Assembly: GCA_019915015.1 (NCBI GenBank)
Contig: JAHBBC010000016.1
Coordinates: 620,001-684,000, forward strand
Reading direction: 5' to 3'
DNA: 64,000 nt
DNA from: Auriscalpium vulgare
Taxonomy: Eukaryota > Basidiomycota > Agaricomycetes > Russulales > Auriscalpiaceae
The notes below the pieces were generated by a model. The model saw only the letters and a list, made by a program, of their open reading frames with translations. It searched no databases and was not told the DNA's origin. The position numbers and the translations under genes were made by a program. Shown here piece after piece: positions 24,070 to 34,455 of this stretch (position 1 is its first letter; each line of letters opens with the position of its first letter).

Positions 24070-26864
24070 ATGCACGACCTCGCCGCGTCCCCCAGGAGAG
24101 CCCTCGCCGCGCCCCCCAAGTCCCACCCAAAGAAGATCGGAGCGCCCAAGGCCAAAGGCGCCGTCCGCGCAAAGTCGGGCTGCTACACCTGTCGCATCCG
24201 CCGCAAGGTATTTGTCATCTCTGCGTCCCCACCGCTCCCCGGCCCTGCTCACTCTCTCCCCGCCCACGCCCACAGAAATGCGACGAGCAGCCCAACGACG
24301 AGGGCCGCTGCCAGACATGCTGTCGTCTTCGCCTCCAGTGCCTCGGCTTCGGCCAGAAACGCCCAGACTGGCTCAAGGTACGCAGCCCCCCGCCCGTCGT
24401 GCCCTGCTGCTATGGCTGACCCCCTCGCAAGCAGAACAACAACGTCACCGTCTTCCGCGAGAAGATCAAGGACTTCCTCGCCGCCCAGGGCATGATCAAG
24501 GGCCACTCGGGCTCGGGCACCCGCGCGTCCGACCAGGAGGGCATGCTCGTCCTCGTCTCCGAGTCGGGCCGCTCCGACGCCTCCAGCCCCCACTCGCCCA
24601 CCCTCTCCGCCTCCTCCAGCGAGGACCACCGCCCACGCGGCCTCGCCGTCTCCGACGAGCGCACCTCCCAGTACCCCATCATGCCCATGCACCACACCCA
24701 GTACAGTACGTCCGGTGCGTATCCGCCCGCCCGCCTCGGTCTCCCGTCCCAACACCGTGTTCACACGTCCTCCCCCTCCTCCTCCTCCTCCCCCTTCGAC
24801 CGCCCACGCTTAGCCTATCCCCCCATCGCCGCCGACTTTCCAGAATCCAGGGAGCACATGCTCCCCCCAACCACCGAGCTCTCCCTGCCCTTTGTTGCCC
24901 CACCGCCGAGTACAATAATGCCGTCCAATAATAGCTTAGCCTCTATGTCGTCTTGTAAGACCCAGTACCGTTATTAAATATGTAGCCTTTGTACCTTTGC
25001 TCAATGCCTTCGTTTGTTGGCAGGGTCGAGTAATCCATCTCCCGCTTCGTATCCGACTCCCTCGTCAACCTCGTATCATCATCAACAGCTCGCGCAACAG
25101 CCTCCTCATCAACATCATCCGCAACACTCACCGCAAGCGCTCACACATGTAGGGGCAGCCGGCACCATGATGCCGTTCATTAGCTCTTTGTCGGACGCGT
25201 ATCGCACTCCCTATGTCTTCGATCCCGAGGAATACCCCCCCGAACCCGTGAGCCCCGGGTACTACATCCCCCAAGGCATGGACACCCCCATCCTCCCGTA
25301 CATCCCGCAAAGCCAGAGCGCCCTCGTGAAGCACTACCTCGACCACGTCCTCATGCGCCAGTACCTGCTCGCGGACAGCTCCATCTCCGAATTTATCATC
25401 CGCACCATCCAAAAGTCCGCCGCCGTGCGCGACGCGGTCTGCCTCCTCTCCGCGCTCCACCGCGCGTCCCTCGTCAACTCGGGCGCCGTCGAGAGCGCGT
25501 CCGCCCTCACGCCCGCGTCGTCCGAGAGCGACTACGTGCAGATCTACCGGCGCATCCACCACACGCTCGTGCCCGCGGCCGGGCGCGCGGACTACAGCGA
25601 GGACGAGGCGCTCACCGGGCTGCTCGTCGTCAGCGCGTTCCTCTTCCGCGGCGGGCGCGGCCAGTGGCTGCAGTTCCTCACCGTCGCCGCCGAGTGGGTC
25701 GGCGGGCTGCTCGCCGGATACACGGACCCCGACGGCGCGGCCGCGCTCCTCCTCCGCTGCACGGACAGCCAGCGCTTCATCATCAAGACGACGTTCTGGT
25801 TCGACATCCTCGCGAGCGCGACGCGCCGCGAGCCGCCGCTCTTCCTCCCGTGGTACCGCCGCCTGTGGGGCGCGCCGCGCGCGCGCATCGACGTGCTCGA
25901 CGGCGCCGCGGGCCCGCACGCGAGCGCGGACGAGCAGAAGCTCTCGATGATGACCGTCATGGGCTGCGAGAACGCGACCGCGCTCGCGATCGCCGAGACG
26001 AGCGACCTCGCGCACTGGAAGGCGACGCACGCCGCGGCCGGCACGCTGTCCGTCCCGGACCTCGTCGACCGCGGCCGCACCATCGAGGGCACGCTGCTGC
26101 CCTCGCCGTCGCCGCCGTCGCCGCAGCCGCCGTACGGCGTGTTCGACGGGTACGACGGGTTCGGTGGGGACGACGACATCGGCCGCCGCCGCCGCTACAC
26201 CGCGGACATCTTCCGCGGCGCGGCGAAGATCTACCTGCACTCGGTGCTCTCGGGCGAGCACCCCCTCAACCCCGAGATCAGGGACGGCGTCGCCGCCGTC
26301 GTCGCGACCCTGCGCAAGCTCCCGCCCGTGCAGCCCGGTGGCTCGCCCACACACGCCAACGCGCACCTCCACGGCGGCGCCGGCAGCGGCGCGTACGCGT
26401 CGTCGGCATCCTCGTCCTCGACGTACGGCGCGTCCCCGACGTACGGCTCGGCGGGCTCGTCGTTCGGGTCCGCGTCGTCCTCGTCGACGTACGGCCCGTC
26501 CTCGTCCTCGTCGACATACGGGCCGTCCTCGTCCGCGTCCGCGTACGGGCCCTCGGCGGCGGCGGGGTTCCCGTTCAGCGCGCCGCCGGCGGGCAGCAAG
26601 CCCGCGTCGCTCGCGTCGTCCGTGCTGCGCAGCGCGGTGTTCGGGATCACGCTCGCGGGGTGCCTGACGGACGACTACGCGTCGCGCGTGTACATCCTCG
26701 CGCGGCTGCGCGGCGAGGAGCGCGAGGAGGGCGTCGGGAACTGCGCGGAGGCGCGCAAGGTCATGGAGTATGTGTGGGACGCGCGCGCGCGCGGCGTCGA
26801 GGGCGGGTGGCGCGAGGCGATGCAGAAGGTCGGGCTCGGCGCGGGGGAGCTGCTGCTCGTGTGA
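24070..26864 (+). CDS. Zn2Cys6 fungal transcription factor (copy 1 of tandem pair)
   Basis: About five exons give roughly 830 residues. The start at 24070 precedes a basic stretch and the zinc cluster. The first intron splits that cluster: SGCYTCRIRRK joined to KCDEQ, then RCQTCCRLRLQCLGFG. The spacing C-x2-C-x6-C-x9-C-x2-C-x6-C is complete, followed by the RPDWLK linker typical of basidiomycete members. Ser/Pro/His-rich segments follow, then from about 25140 a helical regulatory domain of the fungal-specific type (LPYIPQSQSALVKHYLDHVL, LVVSAFLFRGGRGQWLQFLT, AIAETSDLAHWKA, KIYLHSVLSG, VMEYVWDARARG), ending in LGAGELLLV. A Tyr/Ser/Gly repeat region (STYGPSSS units) sits at 26395-26560. It is a DNA-binding nuclear regulator; targets are unknown. 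It is closely related to the next gene. Confidence 0.88.
26395..26560 (+). repeat. STYG(P/A)SSS low-complexity repeat within copy 1 regulator
   Basis: Imperfect tandem units of about 27 bases (TCGTCGACGTACGGCCCG type) encode Ser/Tyr/Gly/Pro runs. The second paralogue lacks this insert, so it probably expanded after the duplication. Confidence 0.75.
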
Positions 26865-29164
26865 GGCAGGGGTGGGAGGAAGAGAAGAAGGAAGGAAGAG
26901 CGAGGCAGGGGGTGGGGGAAGGGTGGGGCCTCGTGTCTGGCTGGCTGCCCGCCCCTTGTCCCATCTCGTCTGCCTGTGCACCTGCGCGCTGGGCGTGCTA
27001 CGTACCCAGATCAAGAACGCATCTCCTCGTCATGCACAGCAGCGTGGGCGCGGGCCCTGCCATCGTTTCATCCGCCTCGTGCCCCGTCGCGTGCGCCGGG
27101 CCCCTCTCCCACAGCGCCCCCGCCGCCTCTCATCCATCGTATACGTCCCGCTACGCGTCGCGGGGCGCCCGTCTGTGTCTAGAAGAAGAACGAAGAAGAC
27201 GAAGAAGACTGTTTGTTTACCTACCCATTGGCACGTTTTGGCTTTCTTTGGCTGAGCTCGGCGCGATTTGACCCACGCAACTCTACTCTTGACGCAATTG
27301 TTTACCTCCACATGTTCCGTGATCATGACCATATCCATTCCATTATTGCGCCCTCCGTGTGCCGCCGGCAAGCGTGCCCGACGACGACGGACGACGGGTG
27401 GCGGCGAGAACAACATGCATCCTTTTCAGACTTCTACATGCACTAGATCCGGTTGGGCAGCGCGCTTGCAACACTAATTTTATGCGTCATAACGTACGAG
27501 GTGTAGGTGTAGCCGGGAGAAGAAGATAAACCGACTGGTGCAGTATACGTATAGGCATCGGGCGTAATTAAAGGTCGCTTGTACATCGGAGGCGCGAGGA
27601 GGCATTAGTCGCCTCGTATTTGTTCGCGAAAGCTCCGGAAGAATTGGATCAGAGTTGCGGTAAAGGCTTCTGAGTGACGAAGGCGTAGTTGGTACGGCAG
27701 CTCAGCGAAGCACTTGAGCAGCAGCGTACGGCAGAGTCGCGCACGCTGTATTTGGCAGTCACAAGGAGAGAGCCCGCCTCCAGACTCACGCCCACGCTGC
27801 CACGCAGACAAAAGCACAGCATAGTCCGAACGACGTTGCATACTCGCCTCTGCGCACATTTTTTCTCAAGACAATCGTGCACTCCGAGTCGGTAAAAGCG
27901 AATCTGTCCCGATCAGCCAATCGATCTAAAGTCCGGTTATTATGTACTATAAACACAAAACACGATCATATATAATTCAAATCTGCTGGCGCCACCGGTG
28001 TTCTTTGCGCTCGTGCGCCGGAGTTGTCGCACTAGTGGTCACGGTAATGGTCAGGGAGGAGCATGCAGCAGCGGGTCCGCGTCGGGGGATTCGTCCAGCG
28101 GCCAGGCCCGCCAGGGACGGCGAGGACGCGAGGACGCGAAGGGACGCGAGTCAGAGCGCGCGCTCCGGCGTGATGCCCAGGGCGGCAGAATCGGGGCTCG
28201 CGACGCGCCCCTCAGGCAGTACGAGGCTCCGAGATTCGATCATGGCTGCGATCCTTGTGGCCCCCCTGCAGCAATAAATTCCGACGAGACCACGAAACGC
28301 GAGGCAGGTTGATCCCCGGCTCGCGTAGATACGGGCCTGGGCGGTGCAGCATGCCGCGTTTCCTTTCTCGCCATGGCTTGGCTTGCGCAGAGTCGCGCGC
28401 GGCGGTCGATAGTAGGGTTCAATCAGCAGCTGGTAGTCCGGCGTACTGCATTCGCGATGGAGTCATATATACTGAAGGTGGGCTTCACATTGAATTCAAA
28501 CATGTGGTGACGTTCGAGACAGCCCTGCGAGAGTTGTGATTGAGTGTAATGTGCTGTGCGAGTGCGGTGAGGAGGCTGTCTGGAACCTGTGCTGGCACGA
28601 TCCAGGCACAGGCGGACTGACTCTGACGGGCAGTCGACTCGAACGGTCGGCAGCCTTGGGCGAACGCTTTGCGACGGTAAGCTGAGGCGTGTGATTGATC
28701 GGTGTGCGTGCGAGGGAGACGCTTGCGCCGGGGAAGCGTGCGTGCGCATGATGCACGGGCGTCTTGTGTAGAAGAGTCGCGACGGTGTGACGTCGGACGT
28801 TCCGCTGTTACGAGCAGCGGGTGGGGGCGGCGGGGGCGGGCGGCCGATATCTGCGAGGAGGGGGTCCTAGGGCGGGGCAGTGAACTCGTGTGGCCACAGG
28901 ATCCTGTGAGTTATAAACGAGCAACCGAACCGACCGCTTCGTCGCCCGTCCACCAGATCTCCGGCGAATCCCAGGCGTCCTTCGCCGGAATTGCCGCAAA
29001 AGGCAAGCGCACCAACCTCCGGCGACGCTGAGTCGGCCGCTCCCATTCGTTTATTTCGCCAATAACAGATCGCAAAACAGATCAATCTCTTTCTCCCCTG
29101 CTGCCAGGACACGGCCCATATCTCCCCGCACTCACCACACTCACCAGCACCCGCCCCGCCGCTC
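26865..29164. other. 2.3-kb gap between the tandem Zn2Cys6 genes
   Basis: No supportable gene. Minus-strand frames of about 80 codons at 27605-27882 (one containing KCFAELPYQLRLRHSEAFTA) look protein-like but are short and unassigned. A TATAAA element at 28912-28917 lies about 250 bp before the second regulator. AT-richer patches occur near 27480-27600 and 27940-27980. Confidence 0.4.
28912..28917 (+). promoter_or_regulatory. TATA-like element
   Basis: TATAAA about 250 bp before the ATG of the second Zn2Cys6 gene. The distance allows a 5' UTR of about 200 nt. Position only; not proven. Confidence 0.3.
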
Positions 29165-31713
29165 ATGACTGCCCGCCCCGCCGCCCCAGACGAGCACCCC
29201 CACTCGCCCACAGACAGCCTCAGCCTCTCAGACGCCTCCGACATGAACGCCTCCTCTATCGAGCGCTCCCCCCACATCCCTCCGCAACCTATCGACCACC
29301 CCGCCGCCAACCCCTCACGCAGCAGCTCATCCCCCGCCGCGCCCTTCTCCCATCTCGCCAGCACCGCCGCCGCGTCCACCAGCACACCCGGCCCGCGTCC
29401 CGTCCTCCCGCACCACCGCTCCTCCCTCGACTCGCGCCCGTCCTCCGCGACGGGACGCGGCGGCTGCTGGTGAGCCCCTCCCCCCGTGCCCCTCGCGCCG
29501 CCCGCTGACCCCGCGCAGGACATGCCGCCTACGGCGCAAAGTGCGTGCCTCTCACCCCCTAACGCGTCCACGCGCTCACCGCCCCCGCACAGAAATGCGA
29601 CGAGCAGCGCGAGGAGGGCGACTCGTGTCGCACCTGCCGCCGCCTCCAGCTCAACTGTCTGGGCTGGGGCCCGCGCCGCCCCGACTGGATGCGGGTAAGT
29701 GCTCGGGCATCGGGCTAGCTAAGCAGCGGCCCGCTGACACATGTCCCCTTCCCGCTGACCCTTCGTTTCTCCGACAGGATAAGGAGGCGGTCGCAAACTA
29801 CAAGGCGGAGATCAAGGCGCACCTCCTCCGACTCGGACTCATCAGAGGCCAGCCCCGCTCCTCCCTCTTGGGCTCCCCAATAGGCCCCTCCGCACCTTAC
29901 ACGCGCACGTCCGGCTCCTCCGCCCACGGATCGGGCACGCATGCGCTCGACGGGCCCGGCGTGTACCCGTACCGCTTCGACGAGAGCAGCGCGATGGCGT
30001 TCCCGAGCGGCATGCCGACCGTCCCAGGTGCGCTCATCCTCCTCGTGTCCCGCCCGGCCTTCGTCCGCTGACTTGGAGTGACAGGGAACGCGCCCCCCGC
30101 GTCATTTGCGCCAGAGCCGCAGTTCGACTACGATCTCGCCCTGTTTGGCGCGCACGGGCCCGGGTCCGGGTCGAACGCGCCAGCAGGGCTCGCTGGTGAT
30201 GTGTTCGACGGCGGTGCGCACGCGAACTTTGACATGCGCAGCAGCATGCGGATGAGCGACCCCGATGAGAGCGTCCGGCGCGAGCACGTTGCATATTATT
30301 TCACGAACGTCCGTGGGATGCACTACCTGTTCCAGTGCAAGATTGCCCTGGAAGCAACACACGCAGTGAGTGCGCCTCGCACGCGCTAAGCAGGATTTGA
30401 CCAACTGATCCGTGTGTGTGCAGGCAATCATGCAGGAGCCACAAAGCCCCCTCGTCAACTGCATCGCGGCCCTTGCGAACCTGCACATCCTGCAGCATGC
30501 GAGTTCGCGCGACGGGTACCCGGACGCTGCGTTGGCGCAGTACTTCTACAACGAGGCGGCGTACCAGCTTGAGGGCGCACGGCGGCACGCGCAGTACACT
30601 GAGGCGGACGCGTTGTCCGCGGTACACCTCGTGAGCTATGCGGTCGCGGCGGGTGGCGGGGCGGTGCGCGCCGCGGGCACGAGCGAGTGGATGCCCTTCC
30701 TTGAGGTCGCGTGCGAGTGGCTAACGCAGACCGGGATGCACGTCGAGGAGAATCCACGCTTGGCCATCATCAATATGTCGCTGGCCGGCGCGTTCTGCGC
30801 GAAATTGACGATGGTGAGTGGGTTTGGGATGTATGGGAGGCGTGGGCTGATGGGTATGATGGGACGTAGTGCATGGACATCTTCATGGCGATTACGCTGC
30901 AACAGCCGCCGCGCCTGCTGGCGCTCTATCGGCGCCTCCTGATCAACGGCAACACGTCTTCACCCACGCTCGGCGGCACCAGCGCGTCCACAGGGTCGTA
31001 CGAGCTGTACGTGCCGATGCTGGTCGGGTGCACGGAGTCGGTGCTGCTGGCCTTCGCCGAGATTGCCGCTCTCGCGCACTGGAAGGCACGCGAGACGCGC
31101 AACGGCACGATGAGCGCACGAGAGCTCATCATGCGGGGGACGGCGATCGAGCGCGCGCTGCGCAACCACGCCGATGCCGCGTCGAGCGCGGCGTTCCTGG
31201 GTGTCGGTGGCCCGGACGGGAACACAGCGCTGCCGCCGATGCAGACCTCGTTTGCGCAGATGACGCCGGACATGACTCGGAGGCTTTCGGCGGCGATCTT
31301 CCAAGAAACGGCGCTCCTGTACTTGAACACTGTGCTCAGCGGCAGCAATCCAGGTGCGTTACTTGTTTCGTGGGGCTATAAGTTTGGGCTGATTGGTTCC
31401 GTGCACGACAGGCGTCCCAGAGATTTCGAGCTCGACGAGCACCATCGCGCAGTTGCTGAACCAGCTCCCGCCGGGCAGCCCCATGGATAGCGCGCTTGTG
31501 CTGCCGCTGTCGCTGGCGGGTTTTCTTGCGGACACGCCGGCGGTCCGCGACACGCTCCGGAAGCGGCTGCTTGCGATCGACGACGCGAGCGCAAATATGC
31601 GGCAGATCGCGAGTGTGATGCAGGACGTGTGGGCGCGGCGCGACTCCACGCATGTGCCGGTCGAGTGGCGCGAAATTATGCACGATCGCGGGTTGTCGCT
31701 GCTGTTCATATGA
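29165..31713 (+). CDS. Zn2Cys6 fungal transcription factor (copy 2 of tandem pair)
   Basis: A gene of about eight exons encoding roughly 700 residues. The ATG at 29165 is followed by a Ser/Pro-rich arm. The zinc cluster is built from three exons: GRGGCW, a very short exon (about 29519-29540) giving TCRLRRK, then KCDEQREEGDSCRTCRRLQL and NCLGWG. The spacing is C-x2-C-x6-C-x9-C-x2-C-x6-C, followed by RPDWMR. The regulatory domain has VAYYFTNVRGMHYLFQC, CIAALANLHILQHAS, ALHWKA-like AALAHWKARE, RRLSAAIFQETALLYLNTVL and a terminal VMQDVWARRDSTHVPVEWRE. Many blocks match copy 1 in order, so the two genes come from a duplication. The stop is at 31713. It is a nuclear DNA-binding regulator; targets are unknown. 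Confidence 0.88.
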
Positions 31714-32367
31714 GCGGGGAGAGAGGGCTGAGACGAAAACGACGCACCGCGTGCCGCTATCCTATACTCCACTACGCATATCCTAGCCATACTATCCACT
31801 CCTAATAGTTTCTTGTTGTCCTTTTAATCGCGTGGCGCCCGCCGGCCAGGGATCCTGTAGCGCTGTGCCGGGTCTTGTACTTCTTGGCCTACTGTATTTT
31901 TTGGAATGCACTATATGTATGCTTGCTATTAGCGTAGAAACGGACGAATAGAAGGATGTGACGCACTCTGGCGCTGTCTGGGACGGGAGGGCAAAGAGGC
32001 AGGGGGGATGATGGTGGTAGAAGAGGGCGAGAAGAGCACGGTGGGAGGTGATGGGCGGGTTGCTATATACCGATCACGCACGGCATATAGAAACCCGGAC
32101 GAGCGCTCCACGTGACCTGTCAATGCCGGGCCCGCTTTTCAAATCATCCCGAGCTCGAGCGCCGTGCGCAGAACAGCGAGCGGGGGGCGGGCTGGGGAGC
32201 AATCAGCCCGGGGTGTGCTGGGCGGTGCGCGCGGACGCCCATGCCGCCCAAGGCTTTCAGATTGGTGGCCAGGGTCGCCGCCCCCACGTGACAGGCACGT
32301 GCCACACGCGTCCTCTCATGTTCGTTTTCGCCGCATTCGGCACTGGCACCCGCTCTTGCTCTGCACC
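31714..32367. promoter_or_regulatory. Intergenic promoter region of the GBD/FH3 gene
   Basis: About 650 bp with an AT-rich part (31890-31935). A TATATA run is at 32063-32067. No gene seen. Confidence 0.4.
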
Positions 32368-34455
32368 ATGTTCAAATCCATTCTCCCCGGCAAGAGGATA
32401 TCCTCCACCGAGTTCACCATGGTCACTCCCGTCCTCGCAGACGTCGCCGTCAACGGCAAGGAGAACCGCGACGTCCTCCCGCCCTCCGTCCTCGCACCCA
32501 AGGCCGCAGCCACAAAGTCCAACAAGCCCAAGTTCTCCGACAAGTCCAAGCGCAAGAAGGGCGAGGACGCCCCCCTCGACCGCAACGACATGGACCAGGC
32601 TTTTGACAAGCTGCTCGTGCGTACCACGCGAGCTCCAGCTCGACCCCAACATGACACCGTCTTGCATTAGGACGACCTCCAGATCCCGCACACGCTCCGC
32701 CCCAAACTCCTCGGCATGGAGCCAGCGGTGAAAGCAGCGATGCTCAAGTCCTCCCAGGTCATCGTGCCGCCGCCGTCCCCGCCGCCGACCACGCGCGGCC
32801 TGCGCCGCGTGCAGTCCGGCTCCTCCCTCCACATCGAGTCCCCGCGCCCCCAGCGCATCGCGCCCACCCACGCGCCCTCACGCTCCCAGTACCAGACCGC
32901 CGGCCGCGCGCAGGGCGCAGACCTGGCCAGTGCATCGCAGCACAGCCGCGGCATGTCGATGGACATCCCGCGGCCCAAGTCACGCGCCCAGGGCAACACT
33001 GTTGCGCCCGACGCGCCGCCCGCGCCCAAGACGCTCAAGACCAAGGCGTCGATTCGGAATCTCGCGCCCACGCAGTTCATCTGCGCGCTCACCGGCACGT
33101 CGAGCCTGGACCTGGACGTCGACTTTGTGAAGAAGCTGCGGATCTACCTCCGGAACGAGTCTGCCAGGTGAGCGCAATTTCAATTCGCGCCTCCGATGGT
33201 GAGATGACGACTTGCTGTGTTATAGCTGGACGCAGGACTTCCTGGCCACAGGCGGCTACGACGCCGTGCTGACGCGCCTGAACGAGCTCCTTGAGGTCGA
33301 GTGGCGCGACGAGCAACACGACGACCAGCTCCTGTATGAGCTCCTGCGTATCCTCAAGGCGCTCTCCACCTCCGCCGCAGGGTGCGCCGCGCTGCGTGCC
33401 GCGGCGCCCACGCCGTTCACCCAGCTCGTCTCGCTGCTGTACTCGGACAAGAAGCCGGGCGACGTCGCGACGCGGCTGCTCATTGTCGAGCTGCTGCTGC
33501 TGCTCTTCGAGCTGTACCCGGCGTCCGCGCTGCCCTCGCGCGGCAGCCCCGCGTTCCACCGCGAGTCGTGGTCCGCGTCCTCCGCGACGCTCGGGTCGGG
33601 CGCGCGCGCCGCCCCGCCGACGAACCTCGTGCACCTCCCGCACCCGCACCCGCACACGCTGTCCCTCGTGCGCGCGCTGCTGCTCACGCCCGCGCCGACG
33701 CCGGTGGAGGCGCCTGAGACGCCTGTCGCGCCGCACGCGTTCATCGAGTCGCTGCACCGCCCGCGCATATTCAAGGCGTACCTGCAGGAGCTGTCCGACG
33801 TGTGCCGCGACTACTTCTGGGTGTTCTGCCACCCCGCGAACCCGGTGTGGAGCCTCAAGGACACGGACGAGGAGCGGGTCGAGCGGCCGCGCGCGCCGGG
33901 TGGCATGACGGGCGGCGTGGAGTACGAGGCGATGGGGTATTTGGTGAGCACGGTCGCGTGTGTTGTGCGTAGAGGGGACGCTGACGGGGGATGTAGACGA
34001 CGCATCTGAAGCTGCTGAACGCGGTGGCGAAGGCCGCTCAGGACCTGAACCTCCCGCCCGACCACACGCTCTCTGCGCACCAGCTGCACGCTGACCTTTT
34101 CCTCTCGGGGCTCGAGCGCATCCTCCTCGTACGTTCTCCTTACGCACTGCCATGAAATCTGACGCGATGTATTTTTATGTGGTAGATTGCCCGCAAAGCC
34201 TCCACGACGTACTACCCGACGCTGCACTTGGAGATCGCGCGCTACATCGCGCTTGCCGGCGCCGCAAATTACGAGCTCCCGTGGTCCATCTCGCGCCTTG
34301 TGGGGCCGCCGCCTGCGAACTCGAACGCGCGTGTCAAGTCCGCCACGTCTGCCTCCGCGTCCGCGCGCGGGAGCCCACAGACGTCACCGTCGAAGACTCA
34401 GCACAAGCCCATGCTGCCGTCGCCGCGGCGTACGGAGCCGCTCAAATTTGATTGA
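32368..34455 (+). CDS. Formin-type GTPase-binding/FH3 (armadillo) protein lacking FH1/FH2
   Basis: About five exons give roughly 630 residues; start ATG 32368 (MFKSILPGKR), stop 34455. The GTPase-binding signature is made by splicing NDMDQAFDKLL to DDLQIPHTLRPKLLGMEPAV and KAAMLKSSQ, a close match in kind to the Drf_GBD region of formins. A Ser/Pro-rich linker (about 32790-33050) interrupts the domain. It resumes with PTQFICALTGTSSLDLDVDF, FVKKLRIYLRNESA and SWTQDFLATGGYDAVLTRLN, then helical FH3-like repeats (DDQLLYELLRILKALSTSAA, PHTLSLVRALLL, RPRIFKAYLQELSDVCRDYF). No proline-rich FH1 and no FH2 actin-nucleating domain follows; the protein ends in a basic Ser/Pro tail. By family it should bind Rho-type GTPases and take part in polarity or septum control; that role is inferred. 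Confidence 0.8.

Noticed and set aside
25128..27014. 628-codon minus-strand frame and a 535-codon plus-strand frame (25664-27271)
   Set aside because: Both are shadows of the first Zn2Cys6 regulator: Arg/Ala-rich, no domain, while the true frame has a recognisable regulatory domain.
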